A stretch of 16,131 nucleotides of DNA, taken from NCBI GenBank assembly GCA_903860085.1, contig CAIOPD010000031.1, positions 1 through 16,131 on the forward strand, read 5' to 3'. The translations under genes were made by a program, and so were the position numbers. How positions within the stretch are numbered: the first letter of the stretch is position 1; the number at the start of each line of letters is the position of its first letter. Below the pieces are notes generated by a model. It had not been told where the DNA came from and searched no databases. It saw nothing but the letters and a program-made list of their open reading frames with translations. Origin of the DNA: an uncultured Pseudomonadota bacterium (GTDB taxonomy: Bacteria > Pseudomonadota > Gammaproteobacteria > Burkholderiales > Methylophilaceae). Of this stretch, positions 14,901 through 16,131 are shown in pieces.

Positions 14901-14942
14901 TTACACATAACGGCAAAGACGACAAAATAGGCTGCGTGATCT

Positions 14943-15641
14943 ATGAACACAATTGGCAATCGCTTGCAACTTATCCTAGCAACTATTCAATCCATAAAAA
15001 CCAACCAGCAATCCCCACAAAGAGTTCAAGTGTTGGCTGTTAGCAAAACCCAACCTGCTTCAGTAATCCGTGAGGCCTTTAAAGTTGGCATTCATTTATT
15101 TGGTGAAAACTATCTACAAGAAGCGCTAGAAAAGCAAAGTCAATTAACTGACTTGGCTATTGAATGGCATTTCATTGGGCCAATACAAAGCAATAAAACA
15201 CAAGCTATCGCACAAAATTTTTCTTGGGTGCATAGTCTTGATAGACTTAAAATTGCACAGCGTTTAAATGATGCGCGCCCCAAAGATTTAGACCCAATCA
15301 ACATATGCATTCAACTCAATGTTGATAGTGAAGAAAGTAAGGGTGGTGTTTCGATTCATGAAGTTGAGTCTCTGGCAGCTGCGATTAGCACCATGCCTCA
15401 TTTAAAGTTACGTGGCTTAATGGCGATTCCAGAACCTAGCACTAATGTTGATAAACAACGTATGCAATTTAAAAAAGTACGGGGATGTTATGATAATCTT
15501 TTGGCAAAAGGTTATGCTTTAGATACGCTTTCGATTGGGATGTCAGAGGATTATCCGATAGCCATTGAACAAGGCGCGACCATAGTGCGCATTGGTTCTG
15601 CTCTATTTGGCGCTAGACAACCAAAACCGTCAGCAGGTTGA
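14943..15641 (+). CDS. yggS: pyridoxal 5'-phosphate homeostasis protein
   Basis: YggS/PLPBP binds PLP without known catalysis and maintains vitamin B6 and amino-acid balance; it is cytosolic. The 232-residue alanine-racemase-type barrel has the PLP lysine K35 in VLAVSKTQP, then FGENYLQEA, WHFIGPIQSNK, HSLDRLKIAQRLN, LRGLMAIP and the phosphate-binding SIGMSEDYPIAIEQGATIVRIGSALFG. All are typical of the family. No clear ribosome binding site was seen. The proC gene follows after 55 bp, the widely conserved yggS-proC order. The pilT gene often found beside yggS is not here; azurin occupies the divergent position instead. Confidence 0.95.
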   Translation: MNTIGNRLQLILATIQSIKTNQQSPQRVQVLAVSKTQPASVIREAFKVGIHLFGENYLQEALEKQSQLTDLAIEWHFIGPIQSNKTQAIAQNFSWVHSLDRLKIAQRLNDARPKDLDPINICIQLNVDSEESKGGVSIHEVESLAAAISTMPHLKLRGLMAIPEPSTNVDKQRMQFKKVRGCYDNLLAKGYALDTLSIGMSEDYPIAIEQGATIVRIGSALFGARQPKPSAG

Positions 15642-15696
15642 ATACAATCCACTAAACACTCCTATACATACCACGACAAATTGGAAAATATTTACC

Positions 15697-16131
15697 ATGA
15701 AAATTAGCTTTATCGGTGGCGGCAATATGGCACGCGCGATTATCAGTGGATTAAAAAACCACGGCTTCGACATGACGTCCATTACAGTGTTGGAACTTGA
15801 CGCACAAAAGCGCACTCAACTTGAAGAAGAATTTCATGTGCAAGCAACTGCCAGTTATGCTGATATACAAAATACCGACGTCATCGTATTGGCAGTAAAA
15901 CCTCAACAACTTAAAGCGGTATGCGCTGATTTAACCCAAGTACTAAATTCGCAACTCATTATTTCAATTGCAGCGGGTGTGAGAAGTAGGGATATATCAC
16001 GCTGGCTGAATCATTACACATCCGTAGTCCGTGTAATGCCCAACACCCCCGCCCAAATTCAGGCTGGCGTTTCTGCACTTTTTGCGAATCCAGCAGTAAG
16101 CGAACTACAACGTGAACAAGCAACCAGTATA
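15697..16131 (+). CDS. proC: pyrroline-5-carboxylate reductase (partial, 3' end outside window)
   Basis: ProC reduces pyrroline-5-carboxylate to proline with NAD(P)H in the cytosol. The reading frame is open from the ATG at 15697 to the window edge, 145 codons of an expected ~270. The N-terminal dinucleotide-binding loop FIGGGNMARAIISGL is at residues 5-19. DVIVLAVKPQQL, SIAAGV and RVMPNTPAQIQAGVSAL follow in the expected order. GGAAA lies about 9 nt upstream of the ATG as a possible weak ribosome binding site. No terminator separates it from yggS, so the two probably share a transcript. Truncation is due only to the window boundary. Confidence 0.95.
   Translation, partial: MKISFIGGGNMARAIISGLKNHGFDMTSITVLELDAQKRTQLEEEFHVQATASYADIQNTDVIVLAVKPQQLKAVCADLTQVLNSQLIISIAAGVRSRDISRWLNHYTSVVRVMPNTPAQIQAGVSALFANPAVSELQREQATSI

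Larger units (their letters stand above)
14581..14942. other. AT-rich divergent spacer between azurin and yggS
   Basis: This 362-bp stretch has no supportable gene. It holds the azurin upstream region, with several AT-rich -10-like words but no clear promoter pair. It also holds an 8-bp inverted repeat with a related imperfect copy, and the extended -10 promoter of yggS. It is markedly more AT-rich than its flanks. Confidence 0.6.

Noticed and set aside
1..16131. Mobile elements, CRISPR arrays, defence or toxin-antitoxin systems
   Set aside because: No transposase, integrase, regularly spaced repeats, attachment-site duplication or recognisable defence genes were seen on either strand.

Overview
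The window looks like ordinary chromosome from a Gram-negative betaproteobacterium, most likely a low-GC methylotroph of the Methylophilaceae type (Methylotenera/Methylophilus-like). This is an inference from three things: lipid A and Lol gene content, the gene orders exbB-exbD-msbA-lpxK-ycaR-kdsB and algH-ruvX-pyrR-pyrB-pyrC', and a periplasmic azurin. No phage, insertion sequence, CRISPR array or plasmid function was seen. I found no convincing new multi-gene system. The interesting material is in promoter architecture and in enzymes that have lost catalytic residues.

Left edge (1-402, read leftward): a strong sigma70 promoter with a GC-rich discriminator, a 5' hairpin and a boxA antitermination element form the leader of an rRNA operon whose 16S gene must lie beyond position 1. 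Just upstream is an initiator tRNA-fMet gene with its own promoter and its own 5' hairpin.

403-7362 (all leftward): an envelope block. lolC and lolD encode the lipoprotein release transporter. After a gap with a recognisable promoter come exbB, exbD, msbA, lpxK, a Trm112-like small protein and kdsB. Together they cover lipoprotein sorting, a proton-driven inner-membrane motor pair, lipid A kinase, lipid A flippase and Kdo activation.

7363-7433: a 71-bp divergent control region. Both lolC and ribE have an extended -10 box 6-7 nt before the start codon, which predicts leaderless mRNAs. A perfect 8-bp inverted repeat lies midway between them over both -35 zones.

7434-13124 (rightward): ribE (riboflavin synthase), a RibB fused to a degenerate GTP cyclohydrolase II domain (RibBX type), algH/yqgE, ruvX/yqgF, pyrR, pyrB and a non-catalytic dihydroorotase homologue pyrC'. 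The last two should form the aspartate transcarbamoylase complex. A separate active dihydroorotase must exist elsewhere.

13134-14580 (leftward): an unrecognised 256-residue cytosolic protein with a Rossmann-like start, and azurin with all copper ligands.

14581-16131: a 362-bp AT-rich divergent spacer with inverted repeats and an extended -10 promoter, then rightward yggS (PLP homeostasis) and the start of proC, which runs off the right edge.
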